DNA from: Sphingomonas citricola
GTDB lineage: Bacteria; Pseudomonadota; Alphaproteobacteria; Sphingomonadales; Sphingomonadaceae
DNA: 64,000 nucleotides
Direction: 5' to 3'
Assembly: GCF_019429535.1 (NCBI RefSeq)
Contig: NZ_JAHXZM010000003.1
Location: 1-64,000 of the forward strand
Under the pieces are notes generated by a model. The model was not told where the DNA came from. It did no database searches and saw only the letters and a program-made list of their open reading frames with translations. This document shows positions 1 to 9,019 of the stretch, piece after piece. How positions within the stretch are numbered: the stretch's first letter is position 1; each line of letters starts with the position of its first letter. A program made the translations under genes and the position numbers.

Positions 1-174
1 GGGGGCGCCCCGCCTGCCGGGGGGGCCCCCGCTTCCGTTTTCGCGACGCAGATCGCACAGTCGTCAATACGCTAACCTGCATCATCGTGTCGGAGTATTT
101 CCGGCGATTGAAGCGACTGGCTTAGTCCCCGTTCACCCGCTAGCCTGCCGGAAAAAGATCAGGAGAGCAGCGCG

Positions 175-1473
175 GTGAGATTGGATCGCCCCGAGATCGA
201 CGACACGCTGGCGCTCAAGCGGCGCGGGTGGACGCTGGCGCTGCTGACGCTGACCTATTTCTTCAGCTTCATGGACCGGCAGATCCTCGCGATCCTGCTC
301 GAGGCGATCAAGGCCGATCTGAAACTGTCGGATACTCAACTCGGGCTGCTTTCCGGGCTCGTCTTCGCGATCTTCTATGCGACGCTCGGTATTCCGATCG
401 CGCGGCTCGCCGATCGCACCAGCCGCAAGCGGATCATCGCGATCAGTCTTGCGATCTGGAGCGCGATGACCGCACTGTCGGGCGTCGCGCAGAACTTCAC
501 CCAATTGATGCTCGCGCGTATCGGCGTTGGTATCGGTGAGGCGGGGGCGGGGCCGCCCAGCCACTCGATCATCGCCGACCTCTACCCGCCCGAGAAACGC
601 GCCTCGGCGATGGCGATCTACTCGCTCGGTGTCCTTCTCGGTGGCGGCCTGGGGATGATGATCGGCGGGTTCGTCGCGCACGCCTATAACTGGCGGGTGG
701 CGATGATGGTCGTCGGGCTGCCCGGTGTCGTCCTCGCGGTTATCGTCTGGCTGTTCGTTGCCGAACCGGGCCGCGGCTTGTCGGATGCGCAGCGCGCGAT
801 GGACGCGCCCGACGCGATGCCGTCGCTGGGCGAGGGGATTGCCGCGATGTGGCGCGATCCCGCCGCGCTGTACCTCGTCGTCGCGGTCACGATCACCTCG
901 CTTGTCGGCTACGCGCTGACGGGATGGGGGCCCAGCTACATGCAGCGCTCGCTCGGCATGTCGATGCTCGACGTGTCCAAATATGTCGCGCTGCCCGCCG
1001 CCATCATCGGGTCGACGTCGGCGTTGCTGGGCGGCGCCGCCGCAGACCGGGCTGCGAAGCGACACGGCCTCCATGCGCAGAGCTGGGTCGTCGCGGTGTT
1101 CAAGGTCGTTGCCTTCCCCTTCGCGGTCGGCTTCTACTTCGTCGACGATCCGCAACTCGCCCTTGCCAGCTACTTCATCGCTGCACTGTTTGCCGGGGCC
1201 TATCTCGGCCCGTCGTTCGCGCTCATCCAGCATCTGGCCCCGCTGAAACTGCGCAGTGTCTGGGCGGCGTTGACGCTGCTCGTGATCAATCTGGTCGGGC
1301 TCGGGCTCGGGCCGTTTCTGGTCGGCCAGTTGAGCGATCAACTTCGTCCCACTTATGGCGCGGATTCGCTGCGCTGGTCGATGTTGTGCGTCGCGATGCT
1401 GACGCCGCTCGCGATCTTCGCCTACTGGCGCGCCGGCGTGTTGATGAAGCGCAGTGCCGTCGACACGAAGTGA
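175..1473 (+). CDS. MFS transporter (spinster-like organic solute permease)
   Basis: A 432-residue, very hydrophobic protein with about 12 predicted membrane segments, typical of the major facilitator superfamily. A short cytoplasmic N-terminus precedes the first helix, which contains SFMDRQILAILL. The loop after helix 2 carries a motif-A-like LADRTSRKRII sequence, and ARIGVGIGEAGAGP is characteristic of the spinster/sugar-phosphate-like MFS group common in sphingomonads. It acts in the inner membrane; the substrate cannot be read from sequence. The GTG start is favoured because AGGAG lies 9 bases upstream. The next gene, an AraC-type regulator on the same strand 83 bases on, may respond to the same compound, but that is only inference. 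Confidence 0.85.
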   Translation: MRLDRPEIDDTLALKRRGWTLALLTLTYFFSFMDRQILAILLEAIKADLKLSDTQLGLLSGLVFAIFYATLGIPIARLADRTSRKRIIAISLAIWSAMTALSGVAQNFTQLMLARIGVGIGEAGAGPPSHSIIADLYPPEKRASAMAIYSLGVLLGGGLGMMIGGFVAHAYNWRVAMMVVGLPGVVLAVIVWLFVAEPGRGLSDAQRAMDAPDAMPSLGEGIAAMWRDPAALYLVVAVTITSLVGYALTGWGPSYMQRSLGMSMLDVSKYVALPAAIIGSTSALLGGAAADRAAKRHGLHAQSWVVAVFKVVAFPFAVGFYFVDDPQLALASYFIAALFAGAYLGPSFALIQHLAPLKLRSVWAALTLLVINLVGLGLGPFLVGQLSDQLRPTYGADSLRWSMLCVAMLTPLAIFAYWRAGVLMKRSAVDTK

Positions 1474-1556
1474 CCAAATGGGTCCGATATTGATTATTTC
1501 CTTTCGATAAAGGTCATGATAGCAGACCTGTTCATCACTGCTGGGGGGCGGGAGAG

Positions 1557-2396
1557 ATGAGCGAAGCAATTTCGCCGGTGCAATATTGGGAGCCGAGCGC
1601 CACGTTGGCGCCTTACGTTACGGGATTTCATTCCTATCATGCGGCACTGCCGCCGGGGCTGACGTTGCAGGATGTGTTCCTGCCGAGCTGGGCCTCGATC
1701 CGTGTCGTGCTGCATGAAAATTCGACGTGGTCGCTTCGTATGGGGCCGCGAACCTTCGATCCGATGCCGCAGATCGCGTTCATCGGCCCGACCAATTGCG
1801 CCGGATATTTGTCGACGCAGGGCGGCACGTTGGTCGGCGTCGGATTGAAGCCGCTCGGCTGGGCACGATTGTTCGGTGGCGACGTGTCGCGTCATGCCAA
1901 TCGCGTCGTCCCGCTGGCGCAGCTCGATTCGGGTGCCGAGCAATTGCGTGAGGCGCTGGAGGCCGATGATGCGTCCGATCAGGCGTTCGGCCGCTGGCTC
2001 GAGGCACGGCTGTATCGACGCCCGGCCGCCGACCCGCGGATCGCGCAACTCTTCGCCATCCTTGAACAGGGGCAGGAAACCCGCATCGACGTCATCGCCG
2101 ACATGCTCGGCACCAGCCCGCGCTCGCTCGCGACCATGACGCGCTACAATTTCGGTTTCACGCCCAAGCTGTTGCTGCGACGCACCCGCTTCGTCCGGGC
2201 GTTGAGCGCGCTGCTTGCCGAACCCGAGCAGGGCGCGGTGGTGCTCGAGGAAGCGGGTTACTACGATCGCTCGCATTTCCTGCGCGACAGCCATCTGTTT
2301 CTCGGCTGCTCGGTACGCGACTTCAATCGTCGCCGTGGCCCGCTCAACCAGATTGCGCTGCGCGTCCGCGAGAAAGTCCTCGGCCGCCCGGTATGA
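1557..2396 (+). CDS. AraC-family transcriptional regulator
   Basis: A 279-residue protein. The N-terminal about 150 residues resemble the ligand/sensor part of AraC-type regulators with a DUF6597-like start (ISPVQYWEPSATLAPYVTGF). The C-terminal part carries two helix-turn-helix units: IDVIADMLGTSPRSL is the first, and the second includes EEAGYYDRSHFLRDSHLFLGCSVRDF, close to the usual GYYDQSHFxRxFrrxxGxSP signature. It is a cytoplasmic DNA-binding protein; its effector and targets are unknown. GGGAGAG just before the ATG supports this start. It is convergent with the TetR-type gene, with only 55 bases between the stops. The gene may control the MFS transporter upstream, by position only. Confidence 0.8.
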   Translation: MSEAISPVQYWEPSATLAPYVTGFHSYHAALPPGLTLQDVFLPSWASIRVVLHENSTWSLRMGPRTFDPMPQIAFIGPTNCAGYLSTQGGTLVGVGLKPLGWARLFGGDVSRHANRVVPLAQLDSGAEQLREALEADDASDQAFGRWLEARLYRRPAADPRIAQLFAILEQGQETRIDVIADMLGTSPRSLATMTRYNFGFTPKLLLRRTRFVRALSALLAEPEQGAVVLEEAGYYDRSHFLRDSHLFLGCSVRDFNRRRGPLNQIALRVREKVLGRPV

Positions 2397-2451
2397 CGGC
2401 GTCGGGCGGGGGCGCGCGCCTCGCCCAACCTGACGTCTCGGCCTTTCGCGC

Positions 2452-3681
2452 CTACAGTGCGCGGTCGTCGAACATCCCGAACATCAACGTCGAGGCGTAG
2501 AGCGCGGTCGCGCGGCCGCGCGGCATCGACCACGCCCATTTGCGCATGTCGAATGCAGCATTGAGGAACGCCATCATCGCCTGCGCCGCGATCAGGCTGT
2601 CGACCGGGCGGATCGTGCCTTCGGTGATCCCGTCGGAGATCGTGCCCGCGAACCGCCGCGCGATGCGGTTCGACCGCTCCACCATCGCGGCGCGCGTGTC
2701 GGTCGGCAGGCCGCTGAGCGCGGTGGTGCGCAGCAGCGGGCCATGTTCGGAAAATTGCACGTCGAGCAGCGCCGCGACGGTGTCGCACAAACGCTGCCAC
2801 TGCGTTCCGCCGCGTTCGTCCGCCTGACGCTGCGCCGCCGCGATCGTGTCGAAGCTACGGCGATAGCAGGCGGCGACCAGATCATCCTTCGCGTCGAGGT
2901 GATGATAGAAGCTGCCCTTCGTCACGTTCAGCTCGGACGCGATCCGCTGCACGCTCGCGCCGCGATAGCCGAGTTCATTGATCAGGCGCGTCGCAGCGAG
3001 CAGGAACGCCTCGCGCCCCGGTACCGGGTCGTCGTGGCCGAGCGCGATCGGCTCGGGCGACCAGCCCGCGCTGGGGCCAGCGACGCCGTGGCGGAAGATG
3101 TCGATCAACCGCTCGCACGCGCGCGGCCACTGATCGACGTCGTAGCGCGGCAGCCACACCGGCATCCAGAACGTGTTCTCGAGCAACACGTGCGCGCGCG
3201 CACCCGCAAGGTCGGTCTGCGCGCGGCTGGTCGGGTGGCCCCACAGCAAGCGCGTACGGCGAAACACCTCGCGCCATCCCGCCATCAATTTGGTGCGCAC
3301 CGGATCCTCGGTCGCGCGCAGGTCGGAGAGGACCGCGAACTGCTTCTCCTCGTCGCGCTCGATCCGCGCGAGCCGAGCCATGTTGAGCCGCAGGTACGCC
3401 TCGACCCGCTCGGCCGGCGTGTCCGCCTCCATCGCCTCGTCGATCATCCGCAGGAGGTAATCGAGCGTGTATTCGAACGCGGCGGCGGCGAGATCCTCCT
3501 TGCGCTTGAAATAATAGGTCACGCTGGTGGTGTTGAGCCCGACGCGCCGCGCGACGTCGGCGAAGGTCATGCCCTTCGCGCTCTGCTCGTTGATTGCCTC
3601 GGCAGCGGCGGCCAGGATCGCGTCGCGCTTCTCGCGAAAACGCCGCGTGCTGGTGGTTTCGTCTACTCGGGTGTCCCCCAT
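2452..3681 (-). CDS. Tandem (double-headed) TetR-family regulator
   Basis: A protein of 409 residues, about twice the usual TetR length of 190-220, because it holds two complete TetR units. The first DNA-binding domain is near residues 15-60 (FADVARRVGLNTTSVTYYFK) and the second near 225-275 (VQRIASELNVTKGSFYHHL), each followed by its own helical ligand/dimer region. I chose ATG at 3681 rather than a longer frame starting at 3768, because conserved sequence begins there and the extension would cover the divergent promoter region. It faces the acyl-CoA dehydrogenase operon across 155 bases containing two inverted repeats, so it is the likely local repressor. A fusion of two repressors may need paired half-sites or sense two ligands; this is inference. 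Confidence 0.85.
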   Translation of the reverse strand: MGDTRVDETTSTRRFREKRDAILAAAAEAINEQSAKGMTFADVARRVGLNTTSVTYYFKRKEDLAAAAFEYTLDYLLRMIDEAMEADTPAERVEAYLRLNMARLARIERDEEKQFAVLSDLRATEDPVRTKLMAGWREVFRRTRLLWGHPTSRAQTDLAGARAHVLLENTFWMPVWLPRYDVDQWPRACERLIDIFRHGVAGPSAGWSPEPIALGHDDPVPGREAFLLAATRLINELGYRGASVQRIASELNVTKGSFYHHLDAKDDLVAACYRRSFDTIAAAQRQADERGGTQWQRLCDTVAALLDVQFSEHGPLLRTTALSGLPTDTRAAMVERSNRIARRFAGTISDGITEGTIRPVDSLIAAQAMMAFLNAAFDMRKWAWSMPRGRATALYASTLMFGMFDDRAL

Positions 3682-3685
3682 TGCT

Positions 3686-3719
3686 GGACTGTAGCAAAAG
3701 CTTTTCGAAGAAACAGTCC
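3686..3719. promoter_or_regulatory. Inverted repeat just upstream of the TetR-type gene
   Basis: Perfect 7-base arms GGACTGT (3686-3692) and ACAGTCC (3713-3719) flank a central palindrome AAAAGCTTTT (3696-3705). It begins 5 bases upstream of the regulator's ATG, where autoregulation would place an operator or promoter. Function is inferred from symmetry and position only. Confidence 0.4.
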
Positions 3720-3778
3720 CTTTGTGCGCGTGCGCCCGGTCAACCCGTCGCAGCGGCAAGCGGCGCAATCAGACGCTT

Positions 3779-3794
3779 TACCGAATAATCGGTA
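3779..3794. promoter_or_regulatory. Candidate TetR operator before the acyl-CoA dehydrogenase operon
   Basis: TACCGA-ATAA-TCGGTA is a perfect 6-base inverted repeat with a 4-base spacer. It sits about 43 bases upstream of the first ATG of the catabolic operon and between the divergent TetR-type gene and that operon. ACCGA-N4-TCGGT symmetry is typical of sites for TetR/AcrR-type dimers. Binding by the neighbouring double-headed regulator is inference. Confidence 0.55.
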
Positions 3795-3836
3795 TGGCCT
3801 AAGCCGTGGGCAAACGGATCAAGGCGGAGGGACGAG

Positions 3837-5144
3837 ATGGATTTCACCCTGAGCGAGCGCGAGACCTATTTTCGCGATCGCGTGAAGGCGTTCATCGACG
3901 CCGAGATCGCGCCGCGCAACCACGAATACCATGAGCAGTCACACACCGGCGATCGCTGGAAGGTCATCCCCGTCATTGAGGAAGTGAAGCAGAACGCGAA
4001 AGCCGCGGGCCTGTGGAATTTCTTTATGCCGCCGCATTCGGGGCAGCAGCACGTCGACGAAACCTTCGAGTTCGAGGGAACGCAGCTCACCAATCTCGAG
4101 TACGCGCTGTGCGCCGAGGAGATGGGCAAGATCGGCTGGGCGAGCGAGTGCTTCAACTGCTCCGCGCCCGATACCGGCAACATGGAAGTTCTCCACCGCT
4201 ACGGCACGCTCGAGCAGAAGGAGCGCTGGCTGCGCCCGCTGATGAACGGCGAGATCCGCTCGGTCTTCCTGATGACCGAGCCGCAGGTCGCCTCGTCCGA
4301 CGCGACGAACATCGAGACGCGGATCGAGCGTGACGGCGATCACTACGTCATCAACGGCCGCAAATGGTGGTCGTCCGGCGTCGGTGATCCGCGCTGCAAG
4401 ATCGGCATCCTGATGGGCAAGACGAGCTTCGAGGGCTCGCGCCACCAGCAACAGAGCCAGGTGCTCGTGCCGATGGACACGCCGGGCGTCGAGATCAAGC
4501 GCATGCTCTCGGTCTACGGCTACGATCACGCGCCGCACGGCCACGGCGAGGTCGTCTTCACCAATGTCCGCGTGCCGGTCGAGAATGTGATCCTCGGCGA
4601 GGGGCGCGGGTTCGAGATCGCGCAGGGGCGCCTAGGGCCGGGCCGCATCCACCATTGCATGCGCACGATCGGTGTCGCCGAGACGGGAATCGAGGCGATG
4701 GCCAAGCGGCTCGTCAGCCGCGTCGCCTTCGGCAAGCGGATCGCTGACCATAGCGTATGGGAGGAGCGGATCGCGCGCGCGCGGATCGACATCGAGATGA
4801 CGCGGCTGCTGTGCCTCAAGGCCGCGGATACGATGGACAAGGCCGGCAACAAGGCGGCGCAGCTCGATATCGCGATGATCAAGGTGCAGGCGCCCAGCAT
4901 GGCACTCAAGATCCTCGACGACGCGGTGCAGGCGCACGGCGGCGCGGGCGTGTCCGACGACTTCGGGCTCGCGCATGCCTGGGCGAGCCAGCGGACGCTG
5001 CGGCTCGCAGACGGGCCGGACGAGGTCCACGCCCGCTCGATCGCGCGCAACGAGTTCGGCAAATATGCCGACTGGAAGATCGATCGCCCGTCGAACGATC
5101 AGGCGCCGGCCTTTTCCAGTGGCGACATCGGCGTCAGCCGCTGA
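3837..5144 (+). CDS. Acyl-CoA dehydrogenase, ACAD10/ACAD11-type (LvaC-like)
   Basis: A 435-residue FAD-dependent acyl-CoA dehydrogenase-fold enzyme. Features resembling the dehydrogenase half of animal ACAD10/11 include PDTGNMEV (residues 111-118), [15 protein letters not shown] (144-158), WWSSG (177-181), [20 protein letters not shown] and a C-terminal [18 protein letters not shown]. In ACAD11 and in Pseudomonas LvaC this fold works on 4-phosphoacyl-CoA, removing phosphate so that the chain can enter beta-oxidation. The matching kinase is two genes downstream, in the same operon. A clear GGAGG lies 6-10 bases before the ATG. An ordinary fatty acyl-CoA dehydrogenase is the alternative, but the paired APH kinase makes the ACAD11-type role more likely. 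Confidence 0.88.
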   Translation: MDFTLSERETYFRDRVKAFIDAEIAPRNHEYHEQSHTGDRWKVIPVIEEVKQNAKAAGLWNFFMPPHSGQQHVDETFEFEGTQLTNLEYALCAEEMGKIGWASECFNCSAPDTGNMEVLHRYGTLEQKERWLRPLMNGEIRSVFLMTEPQVASSDATNIETRIERDGDHYVINGRKWWSSGVGDPRCKIGILMGKTSFEGSRHQQQSQVLVPMDTPGVEIKRMLSVYGYDHAPHGHGEVVFTNVRVPVENVILGEGRGFEIAQGRLGPGRIHHCMRTIGVAETGIEAMAKRLVSRVAFGKRIADHSVWEERIARARIDIEMTRLLCLKAADTMDKAGNKAAQLDIAMIKVQAPSMALKILDDAVQAHGGAGVSDDFGLAHAWASQRTLRLADGPDEVHARSIARNEFGKYADWKIDRPSNDQAPAFSSGDIGVSR

Positions 5145-5231
5145 CCGTCACGCCCCGCGCCGCGACCGGCGCGGGGCCGCTATTCGCCACCGGCCAGACG
5201 CCGGGGCATGTCATCAGGAGAGGGTGGGGTC

Positions 5232-6320
5232 ATGAAAGCCGCCGTTCTGTTCGAAACCAAGTCGCCGCTCCAGATCGAGGACGTCGACGTCGCCAAGCCG
5301 CGCGCGCACGAGGTGCTGATCCGCACGCTCGCCTGCGGGGTGTGCCGCTCCGATCTCCACTTCGTCGACGGTGCCTATCCGCACCCGCTCCCCGCCATTC
5401 CGGGGCACGAGGCCGCGGGGATCGTCGAGGCGGTCGGCGAGGAGGTCCGCACCGTCAAGCCGGGTGACCATGTCGTCACCTGTTTGTCGGCCTTCTGCGG
5501 TCACTGCGAGTTCTGCATCACCGGGCGCATGTATCTGTGCGTCTCGGGTGAGACGCGACGTTCGGCAAAGGACGAGCCGCGGCTCCGCCTCGCGAACGGC
5601 GGCCAGGTCCAGCAGATGCTCAACCTGTCGGCCTATGCCGAGATGATGCTGGTCCACGAACACGCTTGCGTGTCGATCGACCGCGACATGCCGCTCGACC
5701 GTGCCGCCTTGATCGGTTGCGCGGTGACGACGGGCGCCGGTGCGGTATTCAACACGACCGACGTATCGCCGGGCGAGACGGTCTGCGTCGTCGGGTGCGG
5801 CGGGATCGGCCTCGCCGCAGTGAACGCCGCGAAGATCGCGGGCGCGGGAAAGATCATCGCGCTCGATCCGGTGCCCGAGAAGCGCGCGGTCGCGGAAAAG
5901 CTCGGCGCGACGCACACGCTCGATCCGATGAGCGACACCGCGGTCGCCGAGGTTGTCGAGATCACGAACGGCGGCGTCCACCACGCGATCGAGGCGGTCG
6001 GGCGTCCGCAATCCGCCGCGACGACCGTCGGCGTGCTGCGCCGCGGCGGTACCGCGACGATCCTCGGCATGATGCCGCTCAGCGAGAAGGTCGGTCTGTC
6101 GGCGATGGACCTTCTCTCGGGCAAGCGGCTTCAGGGCGGGATCATGGGCTACAACCGCTTCCCGGTCGACATCCCGCGACTGGTCGACTTCTACATGCGC
6201 GGGCAGCTAGACCTCGACACGATCATCGCCGACCGGCTGCCGCTCGCAGAGATCAACCGCGCGTTCGACGAGCTTCGCAAGGGCGACACCACCCGCAGCG
6301 TGATCGTGTTCGATCAGTGA
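5232..6320 (+). CDS. Zinc-dependent alcohol dehydrogenase (MDR superfamily)
   Basis: A 362-residue medium-chain dehydrogenase. Catalytic-zinc ligands are in ACGVCRSDLH and GHEAAGIVEAVG; a structural-zinc cluster is in CGHCEFCITGRMYLC; the Rossmann glycine motif VVGCGGIGLAAV comes next, followed by an acidic residue at the end of the second strand (ALDP), as expected for NAD rather than NADP. It resembles class III-like Zn-ADHs that oxidise primary alcohols or hydroxyacyl compounds. ATG at 5232 (MKAAVLFE) is the family's normal start; an upstream in-frame ATG at 5208 would overlap the AGGAG sequence. It lies 87 bases after the ACAD gene and overlaps the kinase start by 4 bases, so it is an operon member. 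Its substrate is unknown. Confidence 0.88.
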   Translation: MKAAVLFETKSPLQIEDVDVAKPRAHEVLIRTLACGVCRSDLHFVDGAYPHPLPAIPGHEAAGIVEAVGEEVRTVKPGDHVVTCLSAFCGHCEFCITGRMYLCVSGETRRSAKDEPRLRLANGGQVQQMLNLSAYAEMMLVHEHACVSIDRDMPLDRAALIGCAVTTGAGAVFNTTDVSPGETVCVVGCGGIGLAAVNAAKIAGAGKIIALDPVPEKRAVAEKLGATHTLDPMSDTAVAEVVEITNGGVHHAIEAVGRPQSAATTVGVLRRGGTATILGMMPLSEKVGLSAMDLLSGKRLQGGIMGYNRFPVDIPRLVDFYMRGQLDLDTIIADRLPLAEINRAFDELRKGDTTRSVIVFDQ

Positions 6321-7366
6321 GCGAGCTGCAGACCGAGATTGCCGAGCGCGACCGGCTCGACGTCGATCGCCTGTCCGAATGGATGCGCGCGCATGTGCCG
6401 GGCTTCGACGGGCCGCTCGACTATGCCAAGTTCGCCGGCGGCCAATCGAACCCGACCTACAAACTGACGACACCGAACGCGAGTTACGTGCTGCGCCGCA
6501 AGCCGATGGGCGACCTGTTGCCGAGCGCGCATCAGGTCGACCGCGAGCACCGCGTCATGGCCGCGCTCCACCCGACCGGCTTTCCGGTGCCGCGCCAATA
6601 CGGGTTGTGCGAAGACCCGGCCGTGATCGGATCGGCCTTCTACGTGATGGAGATGGTCGAGGGGCGCACGATCTGGGACGGCGGCATGCCCGGCCTCACC
6701 CCCGATCAGCGGCGGGACCATTATCACGCGATGATCGACACGCTCGCCGATCTCCACAACACCGATTACGAGGCCATCGGGCTCGGCGATTTCGGCCGCC
6801 CCGGCAATTATTTCGAGCGTCAGGTCAGCCGCTGGACCAAGCAGTATCGCGGGGCCGAAACCGAGCACATGCCCGCGATGGAGACGCTGATCGAGTTCCT
6901 GCCGCGCACCGTGCCCGAGCAGACGCGCACTTCGATCGTCCACGGCGACTACCGCGTCGACAACATGAAGTTCGCACCCGGCACCGACCCCCGCGTCGTC
7001 GCGGTGCTCGACTGGGAATTGTGCACGCTCGGCGACCCGACCGCCGACCTGACCTATTATCTGATGAGCTGGGTGACCGAGCCCGAGGGGCGCTCGGGCG
7101 TGCAGGGGCTGACCGGCCCCGAAACGGGGATTCCGACGCTGGAGGACATGGTCGCGCGTTACTGCGCGCGGACGGGGCGCGACGGTTTGCCCGAGCTCGA
7201 CTGGTATTTCGCCTTCAATCTCTTCCGCCTCGCCAGCATCGTGCAGGGGATCAAGAAACGCTTCCTGATCGGCACGGCCTCGAATGCGCGCGCCGAAGAG
7301 ACGAGTGCGCGCGTGCCGATGCTCGCCGACGCCGCGCTGATGTTCGCCCGTCGCGCGGGAGCCTGA
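6317..7366 (+). CDS. APH-fold phosphotransferase, ACAD10/11 kinase-domain type (LvaA-like)
   Basis: A 349-residue kinase-like protein of the aminoglycoside phosphotransferase fold. It shows FAGGQSNPTYKL near the nucleotide-binding loop, YVLRRKP (ATP-contacting Lys), the catalytic loop HGDYRVDN, and VLDWELCTLGDP carrying the metal-binding Asp. These are the hallmarks of the N-terminal kinase part of ACAD10/ACAD11 and of LvaA, which phosphorylates the 4-hydroxyl of 4-hydroxyacyl-CoA. The GTG start overlaps the stop of the alcohol dehydrogenase (GTGA), implying translational coupling. Annotation pipelines often call this family aminoglycoside phosphotransferase, but antibiotic resistance is not supported by the context. 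Function as an acyl-CoA hydroxyl kinase is inferred from family and from the partner ACAD gene. Confidence 0.85.
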   Translation: MSELQTEIAERDRLDVDRLSEWMRAHVPGFDGPLDYAKFAGGQSNPTYKLTTPNASYVLRRKPMGDLLPSAHQVDREHRVMAALHPTGFPVPRQYGLCEDPAVIGSAFYVMEMVEGRTIWDGGMPGLTPDQRRDHYHAMIDTLADLHNTDYEAIGLGDFGRPGNYFERQVSRWTKQYRGAETEHMPAMETLIEFLPRTVPEQTRTSIVHGDYRVDNMKFAPGTDPRVVAVLDWELCTLGDPTADLTYYLMSWVTEPEGRSGVQGLTGPETGIPTLEDMVARYCARTGRDGLPELDWYFAFNLFRLASIVQGIKKRFLIGTASNARAEETSARVPMLADAALMFARRAGA

Positions 7367-7411
7367 CCACCGTCGCTACCCGCGCCCGCGCCTGACCCGA
7401 AGGACCATCCC

Positions 7412-8176
7412 ATGTCGCTATTCGATCTGACCGACAAGGTCGTGCTCATCACCGGTTCCTCGCGCGGGATCGGCAAGGCCTCCGCGATCGCCTGCGCCGA
7501 GCAGGGTGCGAAGGTCGTCATCTCCAGCCGCAAGCAGGACGCGTGCGACGCCGCCGCGGCCGAGATCAACGCGCGCTTCGGCGAGGGCACCGCGATCGCG
7601 GTCGCCGCCAACATTTCTGACAAGCAGGGCTTGCAGCATCTGGTCGATGAAACGCGTCGCGCGTTCGGGCGCATCGACGTGCTCGTCTGCAACGCCGCGT
7701 CCAACCCGTATTACGGTCCGCAAGCCGGCATCGCCGACGATCAGTTCCGCAAGATCCTCGACAACAACATCATTTCCAACCACTGGCTCATCGGCATGGT
7801 CGCACCCGAGATGAAGGAGCGCCGCGACGGCTCGATCGTCATCGTATCTTCGATCGGGGGCCTGCGCGGCTCGACCGTCATCGGCGCCTATTGCATCAGC
7901 AAGGCCGCCGACATGCAGCTCGCGCGCAACCTCGCGCACGAATACGGCCGCGACAACATCCGCGTGAACTGCATCGCGCCCGGCCTGATCAAGACCGACT
8001 TCGCCAAGGCATTGTGGGAGGACGAAGCCGCGGTTGCGGAGCGCAACGCGACCACACCGCTGCGCCGGATCGGCAAGCCCGAGGAGATCGCGGGCGCGGT
8101 CGTCTATCTCGCCAGCAAGGCGAGCGCGTTCATGACCGGGCAGACGATGGTGATCGACGGCGGCGTCACGATCTGA
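7412..8176 (+). CDS. SDR-family oxidoreductase
   Basis: A 254-residue classical short-chain dehydrogenase. It has the nucleotide-binding [10 protein letters not shown] motif near residue 14, NAAS around residue 93, a catalytic Ser in VSSIGG, YCISK as the YxxxK catalytic pair, and the C-terminal [15 protein letters not shown]. An Arg in the SSRKQ segment after the second strand would fit NADP preference. It resembles DHRS4/FabG-like carbonyl reductases. It is the fourth gene of the operon, 45 bases after the kinase. A role as a keto/hydroxyacyl reductase, similar to LvaD in the levulinate pathway, is plausible but unproven. Confidence 0.85.
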   Translation: MSLFDLTDKVVLITGSSRGIGKASAIACAEQGAKVVISSRKQDACDAAAAEINARFGEGTAIAVAANISDKQGLQHLVDETRRAFGRIDVLVCNAASNPYYGPQAGIADDQFRKILDNNIISNHWLIGMVAPEMKERRDGSIVIVSSIGGLRGSTVIGAYCISKAADMQLARNLAHEYGRDNIRVNCIAPGLIKTDFAKALWEDEAAVAERNATTPLRRIGKPEEIAGAVVYLASKASAFMTGQTMVIDGGVTI

Positions 8177-8199
8177 CCGCGGAACGGGAGAGGAAAGAC

Positions 8200-9015
8200 A
8201 TGGCACGCTTCACCGACAGGTCGATCATCGTCACGGGCGCAGGCTCGGGCATCGGCCGCGCGGCCGCCACACTCTTCGCCGCCGAAGGCGCGCGCGTCGT
8301 TGTTGCCGACGTAAGCGAGGGCGCCGAGGAAACCGCGCGGCTGATCCGCGACGCCGGTGGCACCGCCGAGGCGATCCGCATGGACGCGGGCAACGAGGAG
8401 GACGTGATCCGTACCGTTGCGCTCGCGTGTGACAAGCATGGCGGGCTCGACGTCATGTTCGCCAATGCGGGCATCTCGGGCGGGATGGCCAACATCTTCG
8501 ACACCGACGTGTCGCTCATCACCGAGGTGCTGCGCGTCAATCTGATCGGCCCGTATCTCGCGGTGAAGCACGCCGCCCCCAGGATCGCGGAGCGCGCGGC
8601 GCAATCGGGCAGGAGCGGTGCGATCATCCTGACCGCCAGCGTCGCCGGCATCCGATCGGGCGCCGGCTCCCCGGCTTATTCCGCCTCGAAGGCGGGCGTC
8701 ATCAACCTCGCGATGGTGTCGGCGCAGCAACTGTCGGGCGCGAACGTCCGCGTCAACGCGATCTGCCCCGGGCTGACCGAGACGGGCATGACCAAGCCGA
8801 CGTTCGATTACGCGCGCGACGCCGGCAAGACCGATCGGCTAGGTCGCCTCAACCCGCTGCGCCGCGGCGCGCAGCCCGAGGAACTCGCCAAGGTCGCGCT
8901 GTTCCTTGCCAGCGACGATGCCAGCTACGTCAACGGGCAGGCGATCGCGGTCGATGGCGGCCTGTCGTCGAGCCACCCGGTCACGAAGCAGGAATATGGC
9001 CGCACCGCGGTGTGA
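8200..9015 (+). CDS. SDR-family oxidoreductase
   Basis: A 271-residue classical SDR with [10 protein letters not shown], the NAGIS structural motif, a catalytic Ser in TASVAG, YSASK as the YxxxK pair, and a C-terminal [15 protein letters not shown]. Asp in VVADVSEG after the second strand points to NAD use, unlike the preceding SDR. The two SDRs thus probably run opposite redox steps or act on different intermediates. The ATG is preceded by GGGAGAGGAAAG. It is the last clear member of the operon that starts at 3837; 60 bases further on an independent stress-type promoter controls the next gene. Substrate unknown. Confidence 0.85.
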   Translation: MARFTDRSIIVTGAGSGIGRAAATLFAAEGARVVVADVSEGAEETARLIRDAGGTAEAIRMDAGNEEDVIRTVALACDKHGGLDVMFANAGISGGMANIFDTDVSLITEVLRVNLIGPYLAVKHAAPRIAERAAQSGRSGAIILTASVAGIRSGAGSPAYSASKAGVINLAMVSAQQLSGANVRVNAICPGLTETGMTKPTFDYARDAGKTDRLGRLNPLRRGAQPEELAKVALFLASDDASYVNGQAIAVDGGLSSSHPVTKQEYGRTAV

Positions 9016-9019
9016 TATC

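Noticed and set aside
1..174. End of a gene at the left edge (frame 1 open to a TAA near position 75).
   Set aside because: The first 25 codons are Gly/Pro/Ala-rich and give no identifiable C-terminus; the G/C-run at positions 1-32 looks more like a hairpin.
6317..7366. Antibiotic-resistance aminoglycoside phosphotransferase.
   Set aside because: The fold is shared, but sequence and operon neighbours match the ACAD10/11 kinase type.
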